Shown here in pieces: positions 48,854-58,696 of a DNA stretch of 64,000 nucleotides. The DNA lies in the NCBI RefSeq assembly GCF_029911635.1, contig NZ_JARYTI010000012.1:1-64000 (forward strand). Direction: 5' to 3'. This DNA is from Sphingomonas sp. AR_OL41 (GTDB taxonomy: Bacteria > Pseudomonadota > Alphaproteobacteria > Sphingomonadales > Sphingomonadaceae). Below the pieces are notes generated by a model. That model searched no databases. It saw only the letters and a list, made by a program, of their open reading frames with translations, and had not been told where the DNA came from. The translations under genes were made by a program, and so were the position numbers. The stretch's first letter is position 1, and each line of letters begins with the position of its first letter.

Positions 48854-48926
48854 TTCACCGCCGGTTCAGCCCGGCCGGGCGAGGGATGGTGGCGATGAGC
48901 GCGAGAAACAGGGTAGGGGTGCCGAC

Positions 48927-50291
48927 ATGCGCAAGCTGAATCGGTTCATCACGGCTTTTGTCGCCGCCATGATGGTGTGGGTGCAGCCCGCCGCGGCGCA
49001 ATCGATCCTGCGCGACGCCGAGACCGAATCGCTGTTCGCCGACATGTCGCGGCCGCTGATCCTGGCGGCGGGCCTGTCGCCCAACAACGTCAAGGTCGTG
49101 CTGATCAACGACGATTCGATCAACGCCTTCGTCGTCGGCGGGCAGACCGTCTATGTCCATTCCGGCCTGCTCAAGGTCGCCGACAATGCCAACCAGGTGC
49201 AGGGCGTGATTGCCCACGAGCTCGGCCATATCGCCGACGGCCATGTCGTGCTGGGCGATGCCGGCGCCAAGCCGGCGCTGGGCATCTCGATCCTCTCGCT
49301 GGTGCTGGGTATCGCCGCGATCGCGGCCGGCGCGGGCGATGCAGGCGCAGGGATCCTCGCTGCCGGCCAGACTGCCGCGCAATACAAATATCTCGCCTTC
49401 AGTCGCGTGCAGGAGGCCACAGCCGACGCCACGGGCGCCAAGTTCCTGCGCGAGTCCGGCATTACCGGCAAGGGCATGCTGACCTTCTTCAAGAAGCTGC
49501 AGAACGAGGAATATGCCTATGGCCTGTCGAACATCGACCCTTATGCACAGAGCCACCCGCTGTCGGGCGACCGCGTTGCGGCGCTGACCGCCGACGTCGT
49601 CAACTCGCCGGCCTATAACAAGGCGCCCGACCCGTCGCTCGACGTGCGGCTGATGCGGGTGAAGGCCAAGCTGATGGGTTATGTTGCGCCCTATCAGCAG
49701 ACGCTCAACGCCTATCCCGAGACCGACCAGACGATCTACGGCCATTATGCCCGCGCCTATGCGTGGCACAAGGCGGGCTACCCAGACCGCGCCGATGCCG
49801 AGGCCAATGCGCTGGTCAAGGCCGACCCCGAAGATCCCTATTTTCTCGAAATCAAGGGACAGATCCTGCTCGAGGCAGGTAGGCCGAAAGAGGCGCTGGC
49901 GCCGCTGCGCGCGGCGACCGACAAGTCGCGCAATGCGCCGCTGATCGCGACGACCTTTGGCCATGCGCTGATCGCCACCGAGGACAAGGCCAATTATCCC
50001 GAAGCGGTGAAAGTGTTGCGCAGCGCGGTGGCGCGCGACGACGACAATCCGTTCGCCTGGTACCAGCTCGGCACCGTCTATGAACTGACCGGCGATCAGC
50101 CGCGCGCGATGCTGGCGACCGCCGAGACCGCGAGCCTCAATGGCGATGTGCGTACCGCCGCCTTCACCGCGCGCAACGCGATGCAGGGGCTTCCGCCCAA
50201 TTCGAGCGACTGGATCCGCGCGCAGGACATTGCGCTGACCGCGCAGAACGAGATCGACGACAATCCCGACAAATATAAGCGCCGGCGCTGA
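48927..50291 (+). CDS. M48-family periplasmic metalloprotease with TPR repeats (BepA-like)
   Basis: The 454-residue protein has a signal peptide (MRKLNRFITAFVAAMMVWVQPAAA), an M48 peptidase domain with zinc motif H97-E-L-G-H101 and QEATADATGAKFL, and a C-terminal TPR region (about 255-440). BepA (YfgC) in E. coli helps outer-membrane protein assembly and degrades failed intermediates. The gene sits between rne and the DsbA-like gene, with which it overlaps by one base (TGATG). Confidence 0.9.
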   Translation: MRKLNRFITAFVAAMMVWVQPAAAQSILRDAETESLFADMSRPLILAAGLSPNNVKVVLINDDSINAFVVGGQTVYVHSGLLKVADNANQVQGVIAHELGHIADGHVVLGDAGAKPALGISILSLVLGIAAIAAGAGDAGAGILAAGQTAAQYKYLAFSRVQEATADATGAKFLRESGITGKGMLTFFKKLQNEEYAYGLSNIDPYAQSHPLSGDRVAALTADVVNSPAYNKAPDPSLDVRLMRVKAKLMGYVAPYQQTLNAYPETDQTIYGHYARAYAWHKAGYPDRADAEANALVKADPEDPYFLEIKGQILLEAGRPKEALAPLRAATDKSRNAPLIATTFGHALIATEDKANYPEAVKVLRSAVARDDDNPFAWYQLGTVYELTGDQPRAMLATAETASLNGDVRTAAFTARNAMQGLPPNSSDWIRAQDIALTAQNEIDDNPDKYKRRR

Positions 50292-51013
50292 TGATGGCGG
50301 TGTCACGCAGGACGCTGGCGCTGGTCGCGGCGGCCTCGGCGCTGGTGGGGGCGGGGGCGATGTGGGGCGGCGCGCGGTTGGCCGGCACCGGCGCGCCGAT
50401 CAGCGAGGCGCAGGTGCGCGGCTATGTGCTCGACCATCCCGAGATGTTGAGCGGCCTGATCGACACCGCGCGCGCGCGGATGAGCGCGGCGGCGGTGGCG
50501 GCGAACCGCAAGGCGATCTTCGAGCCCTATGCCGGGGCATGGGCCGGCAACCCCAAGGGTGACCTGACGATCGTCGAATATTTCGATTATAATTGCGGCT
50601 ATTGCCGCGCCACCCTGCCGATCGTCGCGAAACTGCTGGCGAGCGATCCCAAGCTGCGTGTGGTGTACCGCGAATGGCCGATCCTGAGCGCGGAGAGCGG
50701 CGACGCGGCGAAGCTCAGTCTCGCGGCGGCCGAGCAGGGCAAGTTCATGGCCTTTCACACCGCGCTTTACGACGCCGGCCCGGTGACACCCGCGAGCATG
50801 GCGGCGGCGGCGAAGGCGGCCGGGGTCGATACCGCCAAGCTTCCGGCCGGCGCGGCGCGGGCCGATGCCGAGCTCTCGCGCAACATGCATGTCGCGCGCG
50901 AGATTGGCGCGAGCGGTACGCCGACCTGGGTGATCGGCGACAAGGTGATCTCCGCGGCGATGCCGCTCGAAACGCTACAGGCGGCGATTGCCGAGGCGCG
51001 CGCCGGGCGCTGA
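50291..51013 (+). CDS. DsbA-family thiol-disulfide oxidoreductase
   Basis: The 240-residue protein has an uncleaved or cleaved N-terminal hydrophobic stretch (LALVAAASALVGAGAMWGG), a helical prefix, and a thioredoxin-like domain with C102-GYC-C105 in VEYFDYNCGYCRATLP, and the cis-Pro near SGTPTWVIG. It is a periplasmic oxidase or isomerase of DsbA/ScsC type. It overlaps the M48 protease gene by one base, which suggests joint work on envelope protein folding. Confidence 0.9.
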   Translation: MMAVSRRTLALVAAASALVGAGAMWGGARLAGTGAPISEAQVRGYVLDHPEMLSGLIDTARARMSAAAVAANRKAIFEPYAGAWAGNPKGDLTIVEYFDYNCGYCRATLPIVAKLLASDPKLRVVYREWPILSAESGDAAKLSLAAAEQGKFMAFHTALYDAGPVTPASMAAAAKAAGVDTAKLPAGAARADAELSRNMHVAREIGASGTPTWVIGDKVISAAMPLETLQAAIAEARAGR

Positions 51014-51070
51014 TTGCTGCGCTTGCGAGCAGCGCGGCCGCTCCCCATCTAAGCCCGACAAGGGGATTTC

Positions 51071-52012
51071 ATGGACAGCATCATCTCGGTCGCCGGGGTC
51101 GCCAAGACCTATGACACCGGCTTTCGCGCACTCGACCCGGTCGATCTAGATATTCGCAAGGGCGAGATTTTCGCGCTGCTCGGGCCGAACGGCGCGGGCA
51201 AGACGACGCTCATTTCGATCATCTGCGGCATCGTGCGCCCGTCCGCCGGCACCATCACGGTCATGGGGCATGATGCGATCGGCGATTTTCGCGCCGCGCG
51301 GCGGCTGATCGGGCTGGTGCCGCAGGAACTGTCGGTCGACATGTTCGAGACGGTGCTTGCGACGGTCAAGTTCAGCCGGCGGTTGTTCGGCAAGGCCGCC
51401 GACGATGGCTATATCGAACAGGTGCTCAAGGACCTGTCGCTGTGGGACAAACGCAAGAGCAAGGTCGCCGAGCTGTCGGGCGGGATGAAGCGCCGCGTGC
51501 TGATCGCCAAGGCACTGAGTCATGAGCCCGAGATCCTGTTTCTCGACGAGCCGACCGCGGGTGTCGATGTCGCGCTGCGCCGCGACATGTGGAAGCTGGT
51601 TCACCGGCTGCGCGAGAAGGGCACGACGATCATCCTGACGACGCATTATATCGAGGAGGCCGAGGAGATGGCCGACCGCGTCGGGGTGATCGACAAGGGC
51701 CGGTTGATCCTGGTCGAGGACAAGGCGGTGCTGATGCGCAAGCTGGGCAAGCGGCGCATGCTGATCAGCCTGCAGGAGCCGATGGCCGAGGTGCCGGCCG
51801 GGCTGGCCGAGTGGCATCTCGAACTGGCCGACGAGGGCAGGCAATTGCTCTATCTGTTCGACGCGCAGGCCGAGCGCACCGGCATCCCCTCGCTGCTGCG
51901 CAAGCTGAACGAGCTGCACATCGGCTTCAAGGATCTGGAGACTTCGAAGAGTTCGCTCGAGGACATCTTCGTCGATCTCGTCGCGAACGACCGGGCGGAG
52001 CAGGCGGCATGA
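51071..52012 (+). CDS. ABC transporter ATP-binding protein (ABC-2 exporter)
   Basis: The 313-residue ATPase has Walker [11 protein letters not shown]-loop VPQELSVD, signature [10 protein letters not shown], Walker [14 protein letters not shown] and His-loop [15 protein letters not shown]. The C-terminal extension (about 215-313) is typical of the YadG/DrrA exporter group. It overlaps the permease gene by ATGA. The exported substrate is unknown. Confidence 0.93.
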   Translation: MDSIISVAGVAKTYDTGFRALDPVDLDIRKGEIFALLGPNGAGKTTLISIICGIVRPSAGTITVMGHDAIGDFRAARRLIGLVPQELSVDMFETVLATVKFSRRLFGKAADDGYIEQVLKDLSLWDKRKSKVAELSGGMKRRVLIAKALSHEPEILFLDEPTAGVDVALRRDMWKLVHRLREKGTTIILTTHYIEEAEEMADRVGVIDKGRLILVEDKAVLMRKLGKRRMLISLQEPMAEVPAGLAEWHLELADEGRQLLYLFDAQAERTGIPSLLRKLNELHIGFKDLETSKSSLEDIFVDLVANDRAEQAA

Positions 52013-52779
52013 GCGGGATCAATTATAACGGCGTCTGGGCGATCTATCGCTTCGAGATGGCGCGCGCGCTGCGGACCATCTGGCAGAGCCTGGTCACGCC
52101 GGTGATTACCACGGCGCTGTATTTCATCGTGTTCGGCGGCGCGATCGGCTCGCGCATGCAACAGGTCGGCGGGGTGGGTTATGGCAGCTTCATCGTGCCC
52201 GGGCTGGTGATGCTCTCGTTGCTGACGCAAAGCATCTCCAATGCCTCGCTCGGCATCTATTTTCCGAAATTCACCGGCACGATGTTCGAGCTGCTGTCGG
52301 CGCCGGTGACGGCGATGGAGATGGTCGTCGGGTTCGTCGGTGCGGCGGCGACCAAGTCGGTCGTGCTCGGGTTAATCATCCTCGCCACCTCGGGCTTCTT
52401 CGTGCCGCTGCACATCGCGCATCCGCTTGCGATGCTGGCCTTCCTCGTGCTGACCAGCCTGGCGTTCAGCCTGTTCGGCTTCATCATCGGCATCTGGGCG
52501 AAAGGCTTCGAGCAATTGTCGTTCGTGCCAGCACTGCTGATCACGCCGCTGACCTTTCTCGGCGGCGCCTTCTACTCGATCGACATGCTGCCCCAGCCGT
52601 GGCGGACGGTGAGTCTGTTCAACCCGGTGGTCTATCTGGTCAGCGGATTCCGCTGGTCATTCTTCGACAAGGGCGATGTCAGCGTCGGCATCAGCCTTGG
52701 CGTGACAGCGTTCTTTCTCGTGCTGTGCCTCGGGATCGTCGGGTGGATCTTCCGCACCGGGTGGCGGCTGAAGAACTGA
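52009..52779 (+). CDS. ABC-2 type permease
   Basis: The 256-residue protein has six membrane segments and the ABC-2 pattern ([69 protein letters not shown]), as in YadH. With the preceding ATPase it forms a dimeric exporter. The start at 52009 overlaps the stop of the ATPase gene. Confidence 0.93.
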   Translation: MSGINYNGVWAIYRFEMARALRTIWQSLVTPVITTALYFIVFGGAIGSRMQQVGGVGYGSFIVPGLVMLSLLTQSISNASLGIYFPKFTGTMFELLSAPVTAMEMVVGFVGAAATKSVVLGLIILATSGFFVPLHIAHPLAMLAFLVLTSLAFSLFGFIIGIWAKGFEQLSFVPALLITPLTFLGGAFYSIDMLPQPWRTVSLFNPVVYLVSGFRWSFFDKGDVSVGISLGVTAFFLVLCLGIVGWIFRTGWRLKN

Positions 52780-52855
52780 GCTTTCTTCTCCCACTCCTGG
52801 GTGGGAAGTGGGGGCTGCCACAAACGCCGTCGCTCGTGGCCACCCCTCTCCCCGA

Positions 52856-52880
52856 CCCTCTCCCCATTAAGGGGAGAGGG
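52856..52880. terminator. Hairpin between convergent genes
   Basis: CCCTCTCCCC / GGGGAGAGGG with a five-base AT loop (ATTAA) lies between the permease and the CocE-type gene, which converge. A second hairpin (TCCCACTCCTGGGTGGGA, about 52788-52807) lies just before. Together they could end both transcripts. The segment resembles the CCCCTCTCCCC repeats elsewhere in the window. Confidence 0.5.
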
Positions 52881-52884
52881 AGAA

Positions 52885-54756
52885 TTACCTGACCACCGGC
52901 AGCATCACCTTCGAGCCTGCACACACCGTCTGCGTCGCCTTCACATAGTCCGCCGGTTTCGCGCGCGCGATGTTGGCGACGAAGCTCTGCGGGTTGCGAT
53001 CGATCATCGGGAACCAGCTCGACTGGACCTGCACCATGACGCGGTGGCCCTTGAGGAAGACATGGTCGTGCTCGCGCAACGGCACGTCCCAGCTGACCAC
53101 CTTGCCGGGCACCAGCGGCTGCGGCGCGGTGTCGCTGGCGAGGAAACGGCCGCGGCGGACGTCCATTGCGATCGGCAGCTGGTAGCCGTTCAACGAGCGG
53201 TAATAGTCGCCCTGCTTGCGCTGGTCGGGCACCTTTTCGGCATCGTCGGGATAGACGTCGATCAGCTTGACGACGAAGTCGCTGTCGGTGCCCGTGGTCG
53301 CGGCCATCAGCTGCGCCGCGACGTGACCGGTGATCGTCAGATCCTGCGTCAGCGGCGCGGTTTCATAGCTCAGCACATCGGGGCGGTGATCGACGAAGCG
53401 CTGATCCTCGGTTTCCCACCATGACCATTCCGGGCCGGGATAGGTTGGCGAGATCGGGCGCGGGCGGAACGGGACGGGGTTGGCCGGGTCGGAGATGAAG
53501 TCGCGGCACGCCTCGCCGGCGGCCGGGGCGTCGAACGACAACGCGCCGTCGGCGCGAAGGTACAGGCTGGTGCTCGCGGCGCTGGCGGGCGGCCAGGCGG
53601 CGTAGCTTTTCCATGCCCAGGAGCCGCTCTGGAAGCTGCGGATCTCGGCGTCGGGCTTGCTGCCCTTGCCATGGAGCCAATAGGCGAAGAACGGCGCCTG
53701 GACCTGTTCGAGGAACTGCGTCGCGCTGTCGACGCCGTACGGCACGCGGCCGAGCGCATCGGTGCCGGGGCGGCTCCACCAGCCATGCGCCCAGGGCCCG
53801 GCGACCATCGAAGCGAGATGGTCGGGGTCGTTCTGCTGCTGTTTGAAATAGATCTGCCACGAGCCCCAGGGATCTTCCTGGTCCCAGTAACCCGCGACGT
53901 TGAGCGTCGGCACCGTCACCTTGCCGAGCGCGTCGCTCCAGCGCTGCCCGGTGTAGAAAGCATCATGATTGGGGTGGTCGAGCAGGGCGGTGAACATCGG
54001 CACCTTGCCCTTGAAATAGCGCGCTTCGATATCGCCCGCCGAACCCGCTCTTAAGAACCAGTTGTAAGTATCGAAATCGTTATATTCGAAATCCTTGTTC
54101 TGCGTCTTGTCGAGTTGGAGCGAAGAAACCCAGTCGGTCGCATAGCTCAGCCGGAGCGCGCCGTTGCGGTGCAGATCGTCCGATTGCCAGTAATCGATCC
54201 ATGCCGCCTGCGGGCTGACGGCCTTCAGCGCAGGGTGGGGATGGGCGAGCGCGATGGCGGCGGCGAAGCCGGGATAGGAGATGCCCCACATGCCGACCTT
54301 GCCGCTGTTCTGCGGGACATGCTTGACCAGCCAGGCGATCGAATCGAACGCGTCGGTCGCCTCATCGACCGCCTTCGGGTCATTGGGGTGGACGGCGGTG
54401 GAAAGGGTGAAGACGCCATCGGACTTGAAGCGTCCGCGCATCGACTGGAAGACGAAGATGTAACCGTCCTTGTCGAGCGCCGCCCAGCTGCGCGGCACCG
54501 ATTTTGGCGCGCCGCCGGGGACGCCATAAGGCGTGCGCTGGAACAGGATCGGCAGCGGTCCGCTCTGGTTGCGGGGGCGCATGATGACGGTCTGCATCCG
54601 CGCCCCGTCGCGCATCGGCACCATCACCTCCTCGAAGAGATAGGGCGATTGCTCGGCGGTCGGGGCGTCGGGGGTAGCCTGAGGCCGGCCGGCGGAGAGC
54701 GGAGGGGCGATCGCGCAGAGCGCGGTGAGCATGCAGGCGAAGGTTAGGTGGCGCAT
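52885..54756 (-). CDS. Exported CocE/NonD-family X-Pro dipeptidyl-peptidase-like hydrolase
   Basis: The 623-residue protein has a signal peptide (TFACMLTALCAIAPPLSAG), an alpha/beta hydrolase with nucleophile S160 in GMWGISYPG, a probable His in AGPWAHGWW, and the C-terminal jelly-roll domain typical of the family (HRVMVQVQSSWFP, RNPQSFV). Members cleave cocaine esters, glutaryl-7-ACA or Xaa-Pro peptides; the substrate here is open. The ATG at 54756 has AGGAAG upstream. Confidence 0.88.
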   Translation of the reverse strand: MRHLTFACMLTALCAIAPPLSAGRPQATPDAPTAEQSPYLFEEVMVPMRDGARMQTVIMRPRNQSGPLPILFQRTPYGVPGGAPKSVPRSWAALDKDGYIFVFQSMRGRFKSDGVFTLSTAVHPNDPKAVDEATDAFDSIAWLVKHVPQNSGKVGMWGISYPGFAAAIALAHPHPALKAVSPQAAWIDYWQSDDLHRNGALRLSYATDWVSSLQLDKTQNKDFEYNDFDTYNWFLRAGSAGDIEARYFKGKVPMFTALLDHPNHDAFYTGQRWSDALGKVTVPTLNVAGYWDQEDPWGSWQIYFKQQQNDPDHLASMVAGPWAHGWWSRPGTDALGRVPYGVDSATQFLEQVQAPFFAYWLHGKGSKPDAEIRSFQSGSWAWKSYAAWPPASAASTSLYLRADGALSFDAPAAGEACRDFISDPANPVPFRPRPISPTYPGPEWSWWETEDQRFVDHRPDVLSYETAPLTQDLTITGHVAAQLMAATTGTDSDFVVKLIDVYPDDAEKVPDQRKQGDYYRSLNGYQLPIAMDVRRGRFLASDTAPQPLVPGKVVSWDVPLREHDHVFLKGHRVMVQVQSSWFPMIDRNPQSFVANIARAKPADYVKATQTVCAGSKVMLPVVR

Positions 54757-55094
54757 CGGTCTTCCTGTCGGGGCAGGGGCATCGTGCGGGGCGGAAGGGT
54801 GCTGTGTCAATTGACGTGCTCCGGCGGCCACGCCGTCACGAAGCCGCAAGGGTTTTGGCCAGTGCGCAACTCATCCAAACGTGAACTGCAAGATATCTCC
54901 GCGACGGCCATGTTCGCCGATCGCCGCAAATATTGTCCAGTACGCCATTGACTCAAGGCGAGTTCGAGTTCGCTATAGCAGCGCATGGCGAAAATTATCC
55001 TCGATTGTCCGCAACAAGGCTGCGCAGGATAATTGACCACCAAGCAGTGCGACGGGCACTCGATTTCGGCTCTTCTACTTAAGGGGAACGACGT
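54757..55094. promoter_or_regulatory. 338-base control region with a perfect inverted repeat
   Basis: No gene supported. At 54994-55002 and 55027-55035 stand AATTATCCT and AGGATAATT, a perfect nine-base inverted repeat with a 24-base spacer, about 60 bases before the histidine-kinase start. The stretch is AT-richer than its surroundings. It is a candidate binding site or promoter element for the kinase gene. Confidence 0.45.
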
Positions 55095-56672
55095 ATGGTC
55101 GAAGCGGTGCAGGCCTCGCAATCCCAAGAGGCCGCAAAAGTCGAGGTGGAAGGTTTTCGCGAGGCTTTGGGCCCGTTCGTCGTTGCAGCCGAAAAGACCC
55201 GCATGCCGACGCTGTTCACCGACGCGCGGGGATCAGGGCACGCCATCATCTTCGCCAATGACAGCTTCCTGCGATTGACCGGGTACGAGCGGAACGTACT
55301 CCTCGCCCGGGATTTTGATCTCCTGCTTGCCGAACCGCGCGATCACCCCGACTCGGCCGATCCGACGAATCGGGCGCGGATCGAAGCCGAGTTCGATGAC
55401 GGTTCCGGGGAAATTCTGGAGATTGAATGCTGCCGCCACGATGGGCACTGCTTTCTCGCGGCAGTGTCGATCAATCCGGTCAATGACGATCTCGGCAATG
55501 TCGTCCAGCATTGTATCTCTTTCGTCGACCTTACGCGGCACGTTACGCGGCTGCGCAAGGAGCGGGACCAGTTGCACGCACTCTATCAGCATGCACCGGG
55601 CTTCATCGCGATGACCGAAGGTCCCGATCACCGTTTCACCTTTGCCAATACGTCCTTTCGCAAATTGATGGGCAATCGAGCTCTGCTGGGCAAGACGATG
55701 GCGGAGGCCGTGCCGGAAGCGACGGGGCAGGGCATCATCCGAATTCTGGATCATGTGTTCGGCACCGGAGAGGCATTTGTCGGAAGTGCCGCGCCGCTCG
55801 ACCTCGACGCCTACGCCGGGGAGAGTGAAGCGCGGCGCTTTCTCGACTTTATCTATCAGCCAACCCGCAACGCCGAAAACGAGATCACCGGCCTGTTCTG
55901 CGAGGGGCATGACGTTACCGCGCACATGATCGCGATCGAACAGGTCCAGCTCCTCCAGACGCAGTTGATCCATCTTGCGCGGGTGAACGCAATGGGCACG
56001 ATGGCAGCGACGCTCTCGCACGAGCTCAGTCAGCCGCTGACGATCATCTCCAACTATGTCGAGATTTGCCGTCAGCTTGTCGATGCGGGCGGCAAATCCG
56101 GTGGAGCGCTCGACGACTGTTTCGGGAAGATCGCCGCCGGCGCAGCGCGTGCGCGCGATCTGATCGTCCGTATCCGGACCATGGCGAAGCAGGGCGAGCC
56201 GGTCAGGGAGCCGTTCGACGTCAAGGAGGCGGTTGTCGAGGCGGTCGATTTCGCGCGGATCGGCAAAGCCGCCGGCATTTCGATCCGCGATCACGTTCGA
56301 ACGGGCATGTGGGCCGAAGGCGATCGCGTGCAATTGCAGCAGGTGGTCATCAACCTGGTCAGAAACGCCTGTGACGCCTTCGACCCGCCCGATAAGGGCC
56401 TCATTACGCTGTCGAGCGCCGTCGAGGGCGACCGGATCATCATCTCCGTCGAGGATGACGGGCCGGGGGTTCCGGTCGCCGAGATCGAATCGCTGTTCGA
56501 ATGGACCGGTTCGGCCAAGGCCGAAGGGATGGGGCTCGGTCTGTCGATCTCACGCACGATCGTCGAAGCACATGATGGCAAGATCTGGCTCGATCACAAT
56601 GACGCAGAGGGGGCGCGGTTCAGCTTCTCGATCAAGAGCGTCCAGAGACCCTCTTTCTTGCTGCGCGCATGA
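55095..56672 (+). CDS. Cytoplasmic histidine kinase with LOV-like and PAS sensor domains
   Basis: The 525-residue protein has a LOV-like PAS domain (about 35-150: IIFANDSFLRLTGY, IEAEFDDGSGEILEIECCRHDGHCFLAAVSINPV), a second PAS (about 160-285), and a kinase core with H309 in ATLSHELSQPL, an N-box NLVRNACDAF, DDGPGVPV and GMGLGLSIS. It has no membrane segment. The flavin-bonding Cys of LOV photoreceptors (NCRFLQ) is not present: the region reads ERNVLLARDFDLL. The partner response regulator is not adjacent. It lies just upstream of the RiPP genes and may or may not regulate them. Confidence 0.87.
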   Translation: MVEAVQASQSQEAAKVEVEGFREALGPFVVAAEKTRMPTLFTDARGSGHAIIFANDSFLRLTGYERNVLLARDFDLLLAEPRDHPDSADPTNRARIEAEFDDGSGEILEIECCRHDGHCFLAAVSINPVNDDLGNVVQHCISFVDLTRHVTRLRKERDQLHALYQHAPGFIAMTEGPDHRFTFANTSFRKLMGNRALLGKTMAEAVPEATGQGIIRILDHVFGTGEAFVGSAAPLDLDAYAGESEARRFLDFIYQPTRNAENEITGLFCEGHDVTAHMIAIEQVQLLQTQLIHLARVNAMGTMAATLSHELSQPLTIISNYVEICRQLVDAGGKSGGALDDCFGKIAAGAARARDLIVRIRTMAKQGEPVREPFDVKEAVVEAVDFARIGKAAGISIRDHVRTGMWAEGDRVQLQQVVINLVRNACDAFDPPDKGLITLSSAVEGDRIIISVEDDGPGVPVAEIESLFEWTGSAKAEGMGLGLSISRTIVEAHDGKIWLDHNDAEGARFSFSIKSVQRPSFLLRA

Positions 56673-56833
56673 GTCCTCATTTTCGAAGCCGGCGTTAAGT
56701 CGAGTCGGGCGACCGGTCGGGATCCAAAAGGCGACAACGCCCGTTGGGAAAGAGGCCACCGGCTGGACAGACAACAAGGATACTGTCACGCCGGCTTCGG
56801 TGGATTCGAGCCACGGGGTTGTGCCTTCTCACT

Positions 56834-58675
56834 ATGCCGTTTGATCATGCCATCGACATATGTCTGGTCGTGCCGCCGTTTGAATCGGTGCACCATCCCA
56901 ACCTTGCGACCGCGATCCTCAAGAGCGCGTGCTCGGCGCGCGGCCTGACCACGCGCATCGTCTATGGCGGCATGATGCTGGCGGCGCGCGCCGGCCTCGA
57001 TGTCTATGACGCCGTCTATGATTCACCGATGAAGCAGCGCGTGGGCGAACGGCTCTATCGCCGCTACGCCTACCCGCCCGAAGCTGTCGCCCGGCTGCCC
57101 GAACCGCACCAGCTTTCGGACCGGCTCCAGACCGTTCACGATGCGATCACCGATGCGATCGGCCCGGCGCTCGACGACCTCGTCGCCCGCGTTCTGGCAC
57201 TGGCGCCGCGCATCCTCGGCATCACGTCGGGGTTCCAGCAGAATCTCGCCGCATCTGCGCTTGCGCTGCGCGTGAAGGCGGCGGCGCCCGAGATCGTCAT
57301 CGTGATGGGCGGCCCCAATGTCGCCGGGCCGCTTGGGCACGGACTCGCCAAGGCATTCCCATGGGTTGACCACTTCTTCACCGGTGAGGCCGACATCGAC
57401 TTCCCCGATTTTTGCGAGCGGCTGATCCGTCATGGCGAGCGGCCCTCCGCGCGGGTGATCGACAGCGAGCCGATCCGTGACATGACGAAGGTGTACGCAC
57501 CCGATTTCACCGACTTCTTCGCGGCGTTGCGTGTCTATCAGGCGGAAGGCGCGCTCCCCGCCGGGCTGCCGCGCTATCTGATGGCGGAGAGCTCACGCGG
57601 TTGCTGGTGGGGCGCGCGCAGTCACTGCACCTTTTGCGGTCTCAACAATGACGGGATGGCTTTCCGCGAAAAGTCGGCGTCGCGGGTCGTGGAGGAACTC
57701 ACGGCGCTCGGCCAATGGCCGGTCGACACCGTGATGATGACCGACAACATCATGCCACGGGGTTATCTCGATACCCTGTTGCCCAGGCTGGCCGAAGATG
57801 GCGCGCGGCTGGATCTGTTCTACGAGGTCAAGGCCAACCTGACCGAGGCGCATGTCGCGACGATGGTGCGCGGCGGCGTCGTCGCGATCCAGCCCGGGAT
57901 CGAATCGCTGTCGTCGGATATCCTGAAGCTGATGCGCAAGGGCGTGTCGGCGCACCAGAACATCGCCCTGTTGCGGCATTGCAGTGCCGTCGGCCTGCAG
58001 GTGCACTGGAATATTCTCTACGGTTTCCCGGGCGAGGCGGCTGAAGACTATGCCGCGATGATCGCGCTGATGCCGCGGCTACACCATCTCTACCCGCCTG
58101 GCGGCTGGGCACGGATCGTGATCGACCGCTACAGTCCCTATTTTCGTGACCCGATCGCGATGGGCATCGGCGCCGTGACGCCGCAGCCGGCGTATCGCGC
58201 GCTCTATCCGGAAAGCGTAGCGACGGAAGAGATCGCCTATCATTTTACCGGCGACTATACGACCGCGTTTCTCGACCGGCCCGATCTCGTCGCAGGGATG
58301 CGCGCAGCGATAGAAGCATGGCGCGTCGCCTGGTCCGGGGCGCGGGCGCCCGTCTTGCAGCTGGTCGACGTCGGCGGCGCGGCGATGGTCGTCGATACCC
58401 GTGCCGTCGCGGGCGAAACGATGACGCCGCTATCGGCCGAGCAACGCGCCTTGCTGGTCGCGCTCGAAAAGCCGCGCGTCCGTGATGCGCTCGATGCCGC
58501 GAATGCCACGCTGGTCGATGCCCTGATCGCGCGCGACTTCGTCATCGAGCATGAAGGGATCCTGATGAGCATCGTCGTTCGGCCCAAGGCCGAGGTCGTG
58601 CGAGCCAAGGTCGAGCGCGGAGACGATCAAGCGGCGCCGGTCGCCGCGCGCGGCGAGGGACGGGTCGCGGCCTGA
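56834..58675 (+). CDS. B12-dependent radical SAM RiPP C-methyltransferase (rSAM protein 1 type)
   Basis: The 613-residue enzyme has a cobalamin-binding-type N-terminal domain (about 1-200: DICLVVPPFESVHHPNLATAILK and ILGITSGFQQNLAASALAL, VMGGPNVAGPLG, FFTGEADIDF). The radical SAM domain holds the cluster motif C257-x7-C265-x2-C268 in RGCWWGARSHCTFCGL. This is the pattern I know from the ribosomal-peptide maturation radical SAM protein 1 family, which methylates unreactive carbons of RiPP precursors. A C-terminal domain (about 480-590) has winged-helix character and could bind the leader. The start at 56834 lacks a strong ribosome-binding site. It points towards the peptide gene 1.2 kb away. 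Confidence 0.88.
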   Translation: MPFDHAIDICLVVPPFESVHHPNLATAILKSACSARGLTTRIVYGGMMLAARAGLDVYDAVYDSPMKQRVGERLYRRYAYPPEAVARLPEPHQLSDRLQTVHDAITDAIGPALDDLVARVLALAPRILGITSGFQQNLAASALALRVKAAAPEIVIVMGGPNVAGPLGHGLAKAFPWVDHFFTGEADIDFPDFCERLIRHGERPSARVIDSEPIRDMTKVYAPDFTDFFAALRVYQAEGALPAGLPRYLMAESSRGCWWGARSHCTFCGLNNDGMAFREKSASRVVEELTALGQWPVDTVMMTDNIMPRGYLDTLLPRLAEDGARLDLFYEVKANLTEAHVATMVRGGVVAIQPGIESLSSDILKLMRKGVSAHQNIALLRHCSAVGLQVHWNILYGFPGEAAEDYAAMIALMPRLHHLYPPGGWARIVIDRYSPYFRDPIAMGIGAVTPQPAYRALYPESVATEEIAYHFTGDYTTAFLDRPDLVAGMRAAIEAWRVAWSGARAPVLQLVDVGGAAMVVDTRAVAGETMTPLSAEQRALLVALEKPRVRDALDAANATLVDALIARDFVIEHEGILMSIVVRPKAEVVRAKVERGDDQAAPVAARGEGRVAA

Positions 58676-58696
58676 TCCGCGCCGGCGCCGCGCGCG

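Noticed and set aside
55095..56672. True LOV photoreceptor kinase
   Set aside because: The adduct-forming cysteine and its motif are absent, so a classic photocycle is unlikely.
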